Made by a program: the position numbers and the translations under genes | Origin: Escherichia coli DSM 30083 = JCM 1649 = ATCC 11775 | Lineage (GTDB): Bacteria; Pseudomonadota; Gammaproteobacteria; Enterobacterales; Enterobacteriaceae | DNA: 64,000 bases | Assembly (NCBI RefSeq): GCF_003697165.2 | Contig: NZ_CP033092.2 | Location: 3,534,001 to 3,598,000 of the forward strand | Direction: 5' to 3' | In this document: positions 11,577 to 21,688 of the stretch, piece by piece | How the letters are laid out: each line of letters begins with the position of its first letter | Numbering within the stretch: the stretch's first letter is position 1 | Notes under the pieces: model-generated | The model's input: the letters and a program-made list of their open reading frames with translations, nothing else | Databases searched by the model: none | What the model was told of the DNA's origin: nothing

Positions 11577-11849
11577 TTAGTTTACCGCGTCTTTCAGTGC
11601 TTTACCTGCACGGAAGCTCGGTACTTTAGCAGCAGCGATGGTGATCTCTTTACCGGTCTGCGGGTTGCGGCCAGTACGGGCAGCACGCTCTTTAACGGCA
11701 AAAGTACCAAAACCTACCAGTGCTACATCATCCCCTTCTTTCAGAGATTCAGTTACGGAAGCAATAATAGCATCTAACGCACGGCCAGCCGCAGCTTTAG
11801 AGATATCAGCCCCTGCAGCAATCTTGTCGATCAATTGAGATTTATTCAC
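11577..11849 (-). CDS. hupB: Nucleoid protein HU beta subunit
   Basis: 90 residues, the standard HU length, with a GTG start at 11849 preceded by AGAGGAAGAGAAG. The N-terminal helices ([20 protein letters not shown]) form the dimer body. The beta-arm region around 47-75 carries the conserved RNPQTGKEI, whose proline intercalates into bent DNA. HU heterodimers with HupA bend and compact DNA and affect replication, recombination and transcription. HupB rather than HupA by sequence and by its place directly downstream of lon. It is flanked by terminators on both sides, so it is a single-gene unit. Confidence 0.98.
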
Positions 11850-11988
11850 TCTTCTCTTCCTCTTTATAATTTATATCGCACTTGAATCCTTCAAGGTACG
11901 AACGCGCAGCAGTTATATCAGGCCAGCCATCCCCTTACAACACCCCTTAATAAGGGCAAGCCCGATCCGCCATCTAACTTAGCGAGAC

Positions 11989-12025
11989 AAAAAAAGGCTG
12001 GCAAGCCCGAATTAGCCTGCCAGCC
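11989..12025 (-). terminator. Terminator after lon
   Basis: GGCTGGCA and TGCCAGCC (11996-12003 and 12018-12025) form a stem with a 14-nt loop, followed on the minus strand by seven T residues. A run of T on the plus strand at the other side makes it potentially bidirectional. Confidence 0.93.
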
Positions 12026-12057
12026 CTGTTTTTATTAGTGCATTTTGCGCGAGGTCA

Positions 12058-14412
12058 CTATTTTGCAGTCACAACCTGCATGCCAGACGGTTCATTTTGT
12101 AGCGCCAGAGTCAGAACTTCCTCAATGCGCTTCACAGGATGAATGTCCAGATCGGCAATTACGTTGTCAGGAATCTCTTCCAGATCGCGTTTATTTTCGA
12201 ACGGAATTAACACTGTTTTAATCCCGCCGCGATGCGCTGCCAGTAGTTTTTCTTTCAAACCACCGATCGGCAGTACCTGACCACGCAGAGTGATCTCACC
12301 GGTCATTGCCACATCGGCACGAACCGGGTTACCGGTCAGGCAAGAAACCAGCGCGGTGCACATGGCAATACCGGCACTCGGACCATCTTTCGGCGTCGCA
12401 CCTTCCGGTACGTGGACGTGGATGTCACGTTTTTCGTAAAAATCAGGGTTGATCCCCAGTTTTTCCGCACGCGCACGAACCACCGTTAACGCCGCCTGAA
12501 TAGACTCCTGCATCACTTCGCCGAGCGAACCGGTATAGGTCAGTTTACCTTTCCCCGGAACGCACGCGGTTTCAATGGTCAGCAAGTCACCGCCCACTTC
12601 CGTCCACGCCAGACCGGTTACCTGGCCGACACGGTTTTCGTTATCCGCGCGCCCATAGTCGAAACGCTGAACACCGAGGTAGTCATGCAGGTTATCTCCG
12701 TTAATTTCGATATGTTTTAATGACTTATCGAGCAGTAACTGCTTAACCGCTTTGCGACACAGTTTGGAGATTTCACGCTCCAGACCACGCACGCCCGCCT
12801 CACGGGTGTAGTAACGAATAATGCCGATAATGGCGCTATCGTCGACGGTCAGCTCACCTTTTTTCAGTGCATTACGTTCAATCTGCTTCGGCAGCAGGTG
12901 ACGTTTGGCGATGTTCAGTTTTTCATCTTCGGTATAACCGGAGAGGCGAATCACTTCCATACGATCCAGCAGCGGTGCCGGAATGTTCATGGAGTTCGAC
13001 GTAGCGACAAACATTACGTCGCTGAGATCGTAATCCACTTCCAGGTAGTGGTCGCTGAACGCTACGTTCTGCTCTGGATCCAGCACTTCAAGCAGTGCGG
13101 AGGCCGGATCGCCACGCATGTCAGAAGACATTTTGTCGATCTCATCGAGCAGGAACAGCGGGTTTTTCACGCCCACTTTCGCCATTTTCTGGATCAGTTT
13201 ACCCGGCATAGAACCGATGTAAGTACGGCGGTGACCACGGATTTCCGCTTCATCACGCACGCCGCCCAGCGCCATACGGACATATTTACGCCCGGTGGCT
13301 TTGGCGATGGACTGACCCAGGGAGGTTTTACCTACCCCCGGCGGCCCTACCAGGCAGAGGATCGGTCCCTTGATTTTGTTGACACGGCTTTGAACCGCAA
13401 GATACTCAAGGATACGATCTTTCACGCGCTCCAGACCATAATGGTCGGTATCAAGGATTTCCTGCGCCTGACGCAGGTCTTTTTTGACCTTGCTACGCGC
13501 ATTCCACGGCACCTGTACCATCCAGTCGATATATCCACGCACTACGGTCGCTTCTGCCGACATCGGAGACATCATTTTCAGCTTCTGCAGCTCTGCTTCC
13601 GCTTTCTCTTTTGCCTCTTTCGGCATCTTCGCCGCGTCGATTTTGCGCTTCAGGGCTTCGTTTTCGTCCGGCGCGTCGTCCATTTCACCGAGTTCTTTCT
13701 GAATAGCTTTCATTTGCTCGTTCAGATAGTACTCACGCTGGGATTTCTCCATCTGCTTTTTAACGCGGTTGCGAATGCGTTTCTCAACCTGCAGCAGATC
13801 GATTTCCGATTCCATCATTGCCATCAGATATTCCAGACGTTCGTTAACGTCGGACATCTCCAGAACGGACTGTTTGTCAGCCAGTTTCAGCGGCATATGT
13901 GCAGCAATGGTATCCGCCAGACGCGCCGGATCGTCGATGCTATTCAGCGACGTCAGCACTTCTGGTGGGATTTTTTTGTTTAGCTTGATGTAGCCTTCGA
14001 ACTGGCTGATTGCAGTACGCACCAGCACTTCCTGTTCCCGCTCATCAATGGTCGGCGACTCCAGATACTCCGCCTTCGCAGAAAAGTGTTCGCCATTGTC
14101 AGAGAGCGCAGAAATACGCGCGCGCTGTACCCCCTCGACCAGCACTTTGACGGTGCCGTCAGGCAGTTTCAGCATCTGCAATATAGAGGCCACGGTCCCG
14201 ACGGTGAAAAGATCGTTTACACCCGGCTCATCCGTTGAAGCTTCTTTCTGCGCGACCAGCATAATTTTTTTATCATGGTCCATCGCCGCTTCCAGACAAC
14301 GGATGGATTTTTCCCGCCCGACAAATAAGGGGATGACCATGTGCGGATAAACTACCACATCGCGCAGCGGCAATACGGGGATTTCAATGCGTTCAGAACG
14401 CTCAGGATTCAT
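12058..14412 (-). CDS. lon: ATP-dependent Lon protease
   Basis: 784 residues, the full length. The N-terminal substrate-binding domain is followed by the AAA+ module with Walker A GPPGVGKT (about 356-363) and Walker B LFLLDEIDK, and the C-terminal serine-lysine protease domain with the catalytic serine in PKDGPSAG (Ser679) and Lys722. A frame 15 codons longer exists, but the ATG at 14412 has the ribosome-binding site AGAGAGAG and gives the known MNPERSERIEIPVLPLRD start. Lon degrades misfolded proteins and regulators such as SulA and RcsA. A sigma32-like promoter lies upstream (14495-14523). It is terminated independently of hupB. Confidence 0.98.
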   Translation of the reverse strand: MNPERSERIEIPVLPLRDVVVYPHMVIPLFVGREKSIRCLEAAMDHDKKIMLVAQKEASTDEPGVNDLFTVGTVASILQMLKLPDGTVKVLVEGVQRARISALSDNGEHFSAKAEYLESPTIDEREQEVLVRTAISQFEGYIKLNKKIPPEVLTSLNSIDDPARLADTIAAHMPLKLADKQSVLEMSDVNERLEYLMAMMESEIDLLQVEKRIRNRVKKQMEKSQREYYLNEQMKAIQKELGEMDDAPDENEALKRKIDAAKMPKEAKEKAEAELQKLKMMSPMSAEATVVRGYIDWMVQVPWNARSKVKKDLRQAQEILDTDHYGLERVKDRILEYLAVQSRVNKIKGPILCLVGPPGVGKTSLGQSIAKATGRKYVRMALGGVRDEAEIRGHRRTYIGSMPGKLIQKMAKVGVKNPLFLLDEIDKMSSDMRGDPASALLEVLDPEQNVAFSDHYLEVDYDLSDVMFVATSNSMNIPAPLLDRMEVIRLSGYTEDEKLNIAKRHLLPKQIERNALKKGELTVDDSAIIGIIRYYTREAGVRGLEREISKLCRKAVKQLLLDKSLKHIEINGDNLHDYLGVQRFDYGRADNENRVGQVTGLAWTEVGGDLLTIETACVPGKGKLTYTGSLGEVMQESIQAALTVVRARAEKLGINPDFYEKRDIHVHVPEGATPKDGPSAGIAMCTALVSCLTGNPVRADVAMTGEITLRGQVLPIGGLKEKLLAAHRGGIKTVLIPFENKRDLEEIPDNVIADLDIHPVKRIEEVLTLALQNEPSGMQVVTAK

Positions 14413-14494
14413 AGAGCTCTCTCTTAGTTTAATTTCCGCCAGGTAATCAGATGACACGACTGTGCTTCACGCCATCTATTAACATGTACGTCAG

Positions 14495-14523
14495 TATATG
14501 GGGATGTTTCCCCCACATTCAAC
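14495..14523 (-). promoter_or_regulatory. Heat-shock (sigma32) promoter of lon
   Basis: On the minus strand, GTTGAA, a 14-bp spacer, and CCCCATATA match the sigma32 consensus (CTTGAA, CCCCATNT). The element is about 85 bp upstream of the lon start. Heat induction of lon through sigma32 is known. Confidence 0.85.
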
Positions 14524-14535
14524 GCCGAGAATAGA

Positions 14536-14571
14536 GGAAAAATTAAAGGGGAGATAAAATCCCCCCTTTTT
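14536..14571 (-). terminator. Terminator after clpX
   Basis: AAAGGGG and CCCCTTT arms flank an A/T-rich loop, followed on the minus strand by AATTTTT. It lies about 30 bp after the clpX stop codon. Confidence 0.82.
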
Positions 14572-14599
14572 GGTTAACTAATTGTATGGGAATGGTTAA

Positions 14600-15874
14600 T
14601 TATTCACCAGATGCCTGTTGCGCTTCCGGCTTACCATAAATCAGCAACGGTTTGCTTTGACCATCAATTACCGACTCGTCGATAACCACTTTTTCGACAT
14701 CTTCCATGGACGGCAGATCGTACATGGTATCGAGCAGTGCGGCTTCTACGATGGAACGCAGGCCACGGGCGCCGGTTTTACGCGCCATCGCTTTCTTAGC
14801 GATAGCATCCAGCGCCTCGTCACGGAATTCCAGATCCACGCCTTCCAGATTAAACAGCGCCTGATACTGCTTGGTCAGGGCGTTTTTCGGCTCTTTGAGG
14901 ATCTGAATCAGAGCTTCTTCGCTCAGTTCATTCAACGTTGCGACAACCGGCAGACGACCAATGAACTCAGGGATCAGACCAAACTTGATCAGATCTTCCG
15001 GTTCAACCTGCGCCAGCAGCTCGCCTTCGCTTGCTTTGTCGGACTTCGCTTTTACCGTCGCGCCAAAACCAATACCGGAGCCGGTTTCTACACGATGGGA
15101 AATCACTTTATCCAGACCGGCAAACGCACCGCCACAGATAAACAGGATCTTAGAGGTATCAACCTGCAAGAATTCCTGCTGCGGATGTTTACGCCCACCT
15201 TGCGGCGGAACAGCAGCTACCGTACCTTCGATCAGTTTCAACAGTGCCTGCTGTACGCCTTCACCGGAAACGTCTCGGGTAATGGACGGGTTGTCTGACT
15301 TACGAGAAATCTTGTCGATTTCATCGATGTAGACAATCCCGCGCTGCGCTTTCTGTACGTCGTAATCGCACTTCTGCAACAGCTTCTGAATGATGTTTTC
15401 AACGTCTTCGCCCACATAACCGGCTTCGGTCAGCGTGGTTGCGTCAGCCATGGTGAACGGAACGTCCAGCAGGCGCGCCAGCGTTTCGGCCAGTAGCGTT
15501 TTACCGGAACCGGTCGGACCGATCAGCAGAATGTTACTTTTGCCCAACTCGACGCCATTGCTGGTATCTCCGTTGCGCAGACGTTTGTAGTGGTTGTATA
15601 CCGCGACCGCCAGCACTTTTTTCGCCTGTTCCTGACCGATAACGTAATCGTCCAGGTGGTTGCGAATTTCATGCGGCGTCGGTAGCGCACTGCGTTCACG
15701 ATGCGGTGCAACTTCTTTAATCTCTTCGCGAATGATGTCGTTACATAAATCAACACATTCGTCGCAGATATACACGGATGGACCGGCAATCAGCTTGCGC
15801 ACTTCATGCTGGCTTTTGCCGCAAAAAGAGCAATACAGCAATTTGCCTGAGCCATCTTTGCGTTTATCTGTCAT
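14600..15874 (-). CDS. clpX: ClpXP unfoldase subunit ClpX
   Basis: 424 residues. The N-terminal zinc-binding domain has Cys15, Cys18, Cys37 and Cys40. The AAA+ domain has Walker A GPTGSGKT at 119-126, Walker [10 protein letters not shown], and the pore loop GYVGEDVE. The IGF loop that docks on ClpP is in [10 protein letters not shown] at about 265-275. It recognises tagged substrates (ssrA and others), unfolds them with ATP, and feeds them to ClpP. It is 125 bp downstream of clpP on the same strand, and a hairpin sits in the gap (15956-15983). The two are known to be co-transcribed. Confidence 0.98.
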
Positions 15875-15955
15875 GGGTCAAAACCTCTTCTTTGTTCTTT
15901 GTGCCGCACACGACGACGCAAATGCCATTCTCAGGCGCAAGCCGCTTACAGCGTT

Positions 15956-15983
15956 GTGCCGCCCTGGATAAGTATAGCGGCAC
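15956..15983. repeat. Inverted repeat between clpP and clpX
   Basis: GTGCCGC (15956-15962) and GCGGCAC (15977-15983) can form a 7-bp stem with a 14-nt loop in the clpP-clpX transcript. No T run follows, so it is not a normal terminator; it could influence processing or the ratio of the two messages. Confidence 0.5.
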
Positions 15984-15999
15984 AGTTGCGCCTCTGGCA

Positions 16000-16623
16000 T
16001 CAATTACGATGGGTCAGAATCGAATCGACCAGACCGTATTCCACCGCTTCAGGGGCAGAAAGGAAGCGATCGCGCTCGGTATCACGTTCAATCTGTTCTA
16101 ATGATTGACCCGTATGAAGCGCCATAAGTTCATTCATGCGCCCTTTAACTTTCAGAATTTCACGGGCATGAATTTCGATATCGGTCGCCTGGCCCTGGTA
16201 GCCGCCCAACGGCTGGTGAATCATCACGCGCGAATTCGGCAGGCAGAAACGTTTACCTTTTGCCCCTGCAGTCAGCAAGAAAGCACCCATCGAGGCCGCC
16301 TGGCCCATACAGATGGTGCTGACATCAGGCTTGATAAACTGCATGGTGTCATAGATAGACATCCCGGCAGTAATCACCCCGCCTGGAGAGTTAATGTACA
16401 GATAGATATCTTTTTCTGGGTTTTCTGCTTCCAGGAACAGCATCTGCGCCACAATCAGGTTAGCCATGTGATCTTCAACCTGGCCAGTCAGAAAAATGAC
16501 GCGTTCCTTAAGTAGACGAGAATAGATATCAAAAGAGCGCTCACCTCGTGAGGTCTGTTCAATGACCATCGGCACCAGCGCCATATGGGGTGCAAAGTTA
16601 TCTCGTTCGCCGCTGTATGACAT
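16000..16623 (-). CDS. clpP: ClpP serine protease subunit
   Basis: 207 residues with the 14-residue propeptide (mature start ALVPMVIEQ). The catalytic triad is visible as Ser111 in GQAASMGA, His136 in VMIHQP, and Asp185 near the C-terminus in the precursor numbering. ClpP forms a double heptamer that degrades proteins delivered by ClpX or ClpA. It is the first gene of clpP-clpX, with a sigma32-like promoter at 16703-16731. Upstream is tig on the same strand with its own terminator. Confidence 0.98.
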   Translation of the reverse strand: MSYSGERDNFAPHMALVPMVIEQTSRGERSFDIYSRLLKERVIFLTGQVEDHMANLIVAQMLFLEAENPEKDIYLYINSPGGVITAGMSIYDTMQFIKPDVSTICMGQAASMGAFLLTAGAKGKRFCLPNSRVMIHQPLGGYQGQATDIEIHAREILKVKGRMNELMALHTGQSLEQIERDTERDRFLSAPEAVEYGLVDSILTHRN

Positions 16624-16702
16624 TTCCGTCTCCTGGATAAAATTGAAAAAACCTGCTGTACCGATTGTAACCTTATGGACGGATTATCAGCTAGTCCCTG
16701 TG

Positions 16703-16731
16703 TTATGGGTACGGCATCACCATATTTCAAG
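16703..16731 (-). promoter_or_regulatory. Heat-shock (sigma32) promoter of clpP-clpX
   Basis: On the minus strand, CTTGAA (16726-16731), a 14-bp spacer, and TACCCATAA (16703-16711) fit sigma32 recognition. It is about 80 bp upstream of clpP. Heat induction of clpP is known. Confidence 0.8.
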
Positions 16732-16802
16732 CATAACAATCTTTTGTTGTTACGCTAACACCGAAAGAGGCTTTTCGCACGGTTCCATGCAAAATTCATG
16801 AC

Positions 16803-16836
16803 AAAAAAAAGCCCACCACCTGGCGGTGACGGGCCT
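16803..16836 (-). terminator. Terminator after tig
   Basis: GCCCGTCACC and GGTGGTGGGC arms (minus strand, 16811-16834) are followed by eight T residues. It lies about 30 bp downstream of the tig stop codon. Confidence 0.93.
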
Positions 16837-16877
16837 TTGTGCGAATTTAGCGCGTTATGCTACGTAAATTACGCCTG

Positions 16878-18176
<1,299 letters not shown>

Positions 18177-18435
18177 TCAAAAAATCACAGTGCTCGGTCA
18201 ACTCTTACCCCGCAAGCACAGGTTGTTGGCTTCGCGGAACCGGGATGTTCTTATAATCAATCACATTCCCTGTTACCAGAATCATCCCGAAAGCATTCAA
18301 ATAGGACGCGGCATTATAGCGGCATCACTTTTATGAGTCGAGAACGGTTATTGCGCGCTGTCGCGTATTTTTTCACAATTCCCGGGCGATTTTCGTCTGA
18401 ATGCTGGGCAAAAAGCGCAAAATCCAGACAAAACA

Positions 18436-18457
18436 AAACGGCCCGCAGGCCGTTTTT
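18436..18457. terminator. Terminator after bolA (bidirectional shape)
   Basis: AACGGCC-CGCA-GGCCGTT at 18437-18454 is flanked by T-rich sequence on both strands (TTTTG on the minus side). It lies 57 bp after the bolA stop. Confidence 0.85.
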
Positions 18458-18510
18458 CATAAAATCTTTAGCAACATACTGGAAAAGCGCCGACAGTTGC
18501 AAATGCGTTT

Positions 18511-18828
18511 TTACGCGATGCTTCCTGCTCCACGACAGGGAGGAGAGGCAAAGACGGTGTCCTGCAACCCTTCCCACTCCTTAATAGTGTAAGTATGCAG
18601 AGCCAGCGCATGAACGGTAGTAGAGAGTTCCTCCGCTAAAGTACTGTAAATCATTCGATGACGATTCAGAAAACGTTCACCCGTAAAACGATCGCTGACC
18701 AGCACAACTTTAAAATGGCTTTCAGAGCCGGCTGGGACATTGTGACGATAGCTTTCATCCACTACTTCGAGGAATACGGGTTGGAACGCCGCCCTTAATT
18801 TTTCTTCTATCCGCTCACGTATCATCAT
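18511..18828 (-). CDS. bolA: BolA transcriptional regulator/morphogene
   Basis: 105 residues from the first of two adjacent ATGs at 18828, with AGGAGATATTTC as ribosome-binding region; an in-frame start 11 codons upstream lacks support. The BolA/IbaG-like fold is clear: a class II KH-like domain with the conserved histidine-containing [13 protein letters not shown] stretch. BolA binds DNA, affects cell shape and biofilm formation in stationary phase and stress, and pairs with the glutaredoxin Grx4 through an iron-sulfur cluster. Its gearbox promoter is seen at 18875-18904. Confidence 0.97.
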
Positions 18829-18874
18829 GAAATATCTCCTCCGACAACGCTGAGATGTCATCCATCCCTTTAAA

Positions 18875-18904
18875 TACTAGCCGCTTTTACCGTTTCCATT
18901 GCAG
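18875..18904 (-). promoter_or_regulatory. Gearbox promoter of bolA
   Basis: On the minus strand, CTGCAA (18899-18904), a 15-bp spacer, and CGGCTAGTA (18875-18883) match the gearbox -35 and -10 elements known for bolA, a sigmaS-dependent, growth-rate-inverse promoter. It is about 50 bp upstream of the start codon. Confidence 0.88.
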
Positions 18905-19132
18905 CTTAACAACAAATATTTAGGTTTCGTCCTGGTTTTTCCGTCAAGCGTATGAAGTTTACTGATTTAAAGATTGAAACACAGGCCTCGCATCAGCGTT
19001 TCTTTTACCAGGGGCGATTATTTCGTCAACATGATGAATTTACATGCCTTACCCACTTCCCCTCGCCGTAGGCAATGTTATGATGGCGGGAATTTTTACC
19101 AAACACGCTTAAGAGTCTCTGAGAGCCCGAAC
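18905..19132. other. bolA-yajG intergenic region, upstream part
   Basis: The gap between divergent bolA and yajG is 304 bp in total. Apart from the bolA gearbox promoter I see no strong motif. An open frame runs into yajG from 18974, but it lacks a ribosome-binding site and does not resemble a coding extension; promoters for yajG must lie here. Confidence 0.5.
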
Positions 19133-19711
19133 ATGTTCAAAAAAATCCTCTTCCCGTTAGTTGCTCTGTTTATGCTTGCAGGATGCGCAAAACCGCCAAC
19201 AACTATTGAAGTTTCCCCGACGATTACACTGCCACAGCAGGATCCAAGCCTGATGGGCGTCACCGTAAGCATTAATGGTGCCGATCAGCGTACCGATCAG
19301 GCGCTGGCAAAAGTCACCCGCGATAATCAAATCGTTACCCTGACCGCCTCCCGCGATCTGCGTTTCCTGCTGCAAGAAGTGCTGGAAAAACAGATGACCG
19401 CCCGTGGATACATGGTTGGTCCGAATGGCCCAGTTAATCTGCAAATCATCGTTAGCCAACTGTATGCTGACGTGTCCCAGGGCAATGTGCGCTACAACAT
19501 CGCGACCAAAGCGGATATCGCCATCATCGCTACCGCGCAGAATGGCAACAAAATGACCAAAAACTATCGTGCCAGCTACAACGTTGAAGGTGCGTTCCAG
19601 GCCTCCAACAAAAATATCGCCGATGCGGTTAACAGTGTGCTGACCGATACCATCGCTGATATGTCTCAGGACACCAGCATCCACGAATTCATCAAGCAGA
19701 ACGCGCGTTAA
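19133..19711 (+). CDS. yajG: Putative outer-membrane lipoprotein YajG
   Basis: 192 residues. The N-terminal lipoprotein signal has the lipobox LAGC with Cys18; Ala at +2 predicts sorting to the outer membrane. The remaining part belongs to the YajG lipoprotein family with no assigned function; it is predicted periplasmic and mixed alpha/beta. The ATG at 19133 was chosen over an upstream frame (18974) because it starts the signal peptide. It lies 43 bp before ampG on the same strand with a hairpin in between, so both are probably on one transcript. Confidence 0.93.
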   Translation: MFKKILFPLVALFMLAGCAKPPTTIEVSPTITLPQQDPSLMGVTVSINGADQRTDQALAKVTRDNQIVTLTASRDLRFLLQEVLEKQMTARGYMVGPNGPVNLQIIVSQLYADVSQGNVRYNIATKADIAIIATAQNGNKMTKNYRASYNVEGAFQASNKNIADAVNSVLTDTIADMSQDTSIHEFIKQNAR

Positions 19712-19723
19712 TTTCTGCCCTCT

Positions 19724-19743
19724 GGCCCGGTGCAAGCCGGGCC
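19724..19743 (+). repeat. Hairpin between yajG and ampG
   Basis: GGCCCGG and CCGGGCC arms (7 bp, loop TGCAAG) lie 12 bp before the ampG start codon. No T run follows, so it is not a terminator. It occupies the place where a ribosome-binding site would be expected. Confidence 0.6.
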
Positions 19744-19754
19744 TGTAGACGCCC

Positions 19755-21230
19755 ATGTCCAGTCAATATTTACGTATTTTTCAACAGCCGCGTTCAGCCA
19801 TATTGCTGATCCTGGGTTTTGCTTCCGGGCTACCGCTCGCCCTGACGTCCGGCACCTTACAGGCCTGGATGACGGTCGAGAATATCGATCTCAAAACCAT
19901 TGGTTTCTTCTCTCTGGTAGGCCAGGCTTACGTTTTTAAATTCCTCTGGTCACCACTGATGGACCGCTACACGCCCCCATTTTTCGGGCGGCGGCGCGGT
20001 TGGCTGCTCGCCACGCAAATTCTGTTATTAGTCGCCATTGCGGCGATGGGTTTTCTCGAACCAGGCACCCAGCTCCGCTGGATGGCGGCACTGGCGGTGG
20101 TGATCGCTTTTTGCTCTGCCTCCCAGGATATTGTCTTCGATGCGTGGAAAACCGATGTGCTCCCGGCAGAAGAACGTGGTGCGGGCGCGGCAATCAGCGT
20201 GCTGGGTTACCGTTTAGGGATGCTGGTTTCCGGCGGCTTAGCCCTGTGGCTGGCAGATAAATGGCTGGGCTGGCAGGGCATGTACTGGTTGATGGCGGCG
20301 CTGTTGATCCCCTGTATTATCGCGACGTTGCTTGCACCAGAACCCACCGACACCATTCCTGTGCCCAAAACGCTGGAACAAGCGGTTGTTGCACCTCTGC
20401 GAGATTTCTTTGGTCGCAATAATGCCTGGCTTATTTTGCTTCTTATCGTGCTGTATAAGCTGGGCGACGCATTCGCTATGAGCCTGACAACCACGTTTTT
20501 GATTCGCGGCGTCGGGTTTGATGCGGGTGAAGTAGGCGTGGTTAACAAAACGCTTGGCTTACTGGCGACCATTGTTGGCGCATTGTACGGTGGGATTTTG
20601 ATGCAGCGCCTGTCGCTGTTCCGTGCACTGCTGATTTTCGGCATTTTACAAGGTGCATCTAACGCCGGTTACTGGCTGCTGTCGATTACTGATAAGCATC
20701 TCTACAGCATGGGTGCAGCCGTCTTTTTCGAAAACCTCTGTGGCGGGATGGGTACATCAGCCTTTGTCGCGCTGTTAATGACGCTGTGTAATAAGTCATT
20801 TTCCGCTACTCAATTTGCCCTGCTCTCAGCGCTTTCTGCTGTAGGGCGAGTTTATGTCGGCCCCGTGGCGGGTTGGTTTGTTGAAGCACATGGCTGGTCG
20901 ACATTCTATCTATTCTCCGTCGCCGCTGCCGTACCAGGGCTTATTTTGCTGCTGGTTTGCCGCCAGACGCTTGAATATACACGAGTAAATGGCAACTTTA
21001 TCTCCCGTACCGAATATCCTGCAGGTTATGCCTTTGCCATGTGGACACTGGCGGCGGGTATCAGCCTGTTGGCCGTGTGGTTACTGCTGTTGACAATGGA
21101 CGCGCTGGATTTGACGCACTTCTCTTTCCTGCCTGCGCTGCTGGAAGTCGGGGTTTTAGTCGCCCTTTCTGGCGTTGTGCTTGGTGGTTTGCTGGATTAT
21201 CTGGCGCTACGAAAAACACATCTGACGTAA
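19755..21230 (+). CDS. ampG: Muropeptide permease AmpG
   Basis: A 491-residue major-facilitator-type permease with about 14 transmembrane segments and the MFS loop motif region DRYTPPFFGRRRGW after the second helix. It imports GlcNAc-1,6-anhydroMurNAc and its peptides released during cell-wall turnover, feeding recycling. In species with inducible AmpC it is needed for beta-lactamase induction. The ATG at 19755 has no good Shine-Dalgarno sequence (GACGCCC precedes it) and follows a GC-rich hairpin, which suggests weak or coupled translation with yajG. Confidence 0.97.
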   Translation: MSSQYLRIFQQPRSAILLILGFASGLPLALTSGTLQAWMTVENIDLKTIGFFSLVGQAYVFKFLWSPLMDRYTPPFFGRRRGWLLATQILLLVAIAAMGFLEPGTQLRWMAALAVVIAFCSASQDIVFDAWKTDVLPAEERGAGAAISVLGYRLGMLVSGGLALWLADKWLGWQGMYWLMAALLIPCIIATLLAPEPTDTIPVPKTLEQAVVAPLRDFFGRNNAWLILLLIVLYKLGDAFAMSLTTTFLIRGVGFDAGEVGVVNKTLGLLATIVGALYGGILMQRLSLFRALLIFGILQGASNAGYWLLSITDKHLYSMGAAVFFENLCGGMGTSAFVALLMTLCNKSFSATQFALLSALSAVGRVYVGPVAGWFVEAHGWSTFYLFSVAAAVPGLILLLVCRQTLEYTRVNGNFISRTEYPAGYAFAMWTLAAGISLLAVWLLLLTMDALDLTHFSFLPALLEVGVLVALSGVVLGGLLDYLALRKTHLT

Positions 21231-21688
21231 TCTGTAATATTATTTAGCTGTAGTAATCACTCGCCGTAATTATTACGGCTAAATAAACATCAGCATCGCT
21301 TATTAATATTTGTTCTTTTGTGCGGCTTAGCGTTTGGAAATTATTGACGCAATTTATGAATTCTATTTTTCTTACACGATTCAGCTAATGAGTCCTTATT
21401 TTCTCACCACCCAGTTGTCACCTCAATGATAATTATTTGTTAAATAATTGTTTTATTTTATATTGATTATACCAATTGCCCACCCAAACTCCTTCTGCAC
21501 TCCCCTTTCGTTATAACGCCCTTTTGCAACAGCTTCTTAAAATCAACTTGATATGTTTTGCAACATATGTGACCTGATAGCCAAATCCAAGTAACAGGAA
21601 TTTAATCATGTTTACAGTAATGTAACCTTCCCGTAAAATGCCCACACACTTTAAACGCCACCAGATCCCGTGGAATTGAGGTCGTTAA
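21231..21688. promoter_or_regulatory. Upstream region of cyoABCDE with three inverted repeats
   Basis: This 458-bp gene-free stretch is AT-rich and must hold the cyo promoter. Three inverted repeats are visible: GCCGTAAT-T-ATTACGGC at 21263-21279 (nested with TATTTAGC 21241-21248 and GCTAAATA 21278-21285), AATTATTT-GTT-AAATAATT at 21431-21449 (its GTTAAATAATTG resembles an ArcA box), and ATATGTT-TTGC-AACATAT at 21551-21568. Known regulators of cyo include ArcA, FNR, CRP and Fur; assignment of these repeats to any of them is inference. Confidence 0.6.

Noticed and set aside
12898..13983. 361-codon plus-strand frame inside lon
   Set aside because: Antisense shadow of lon; no start signal or known family.
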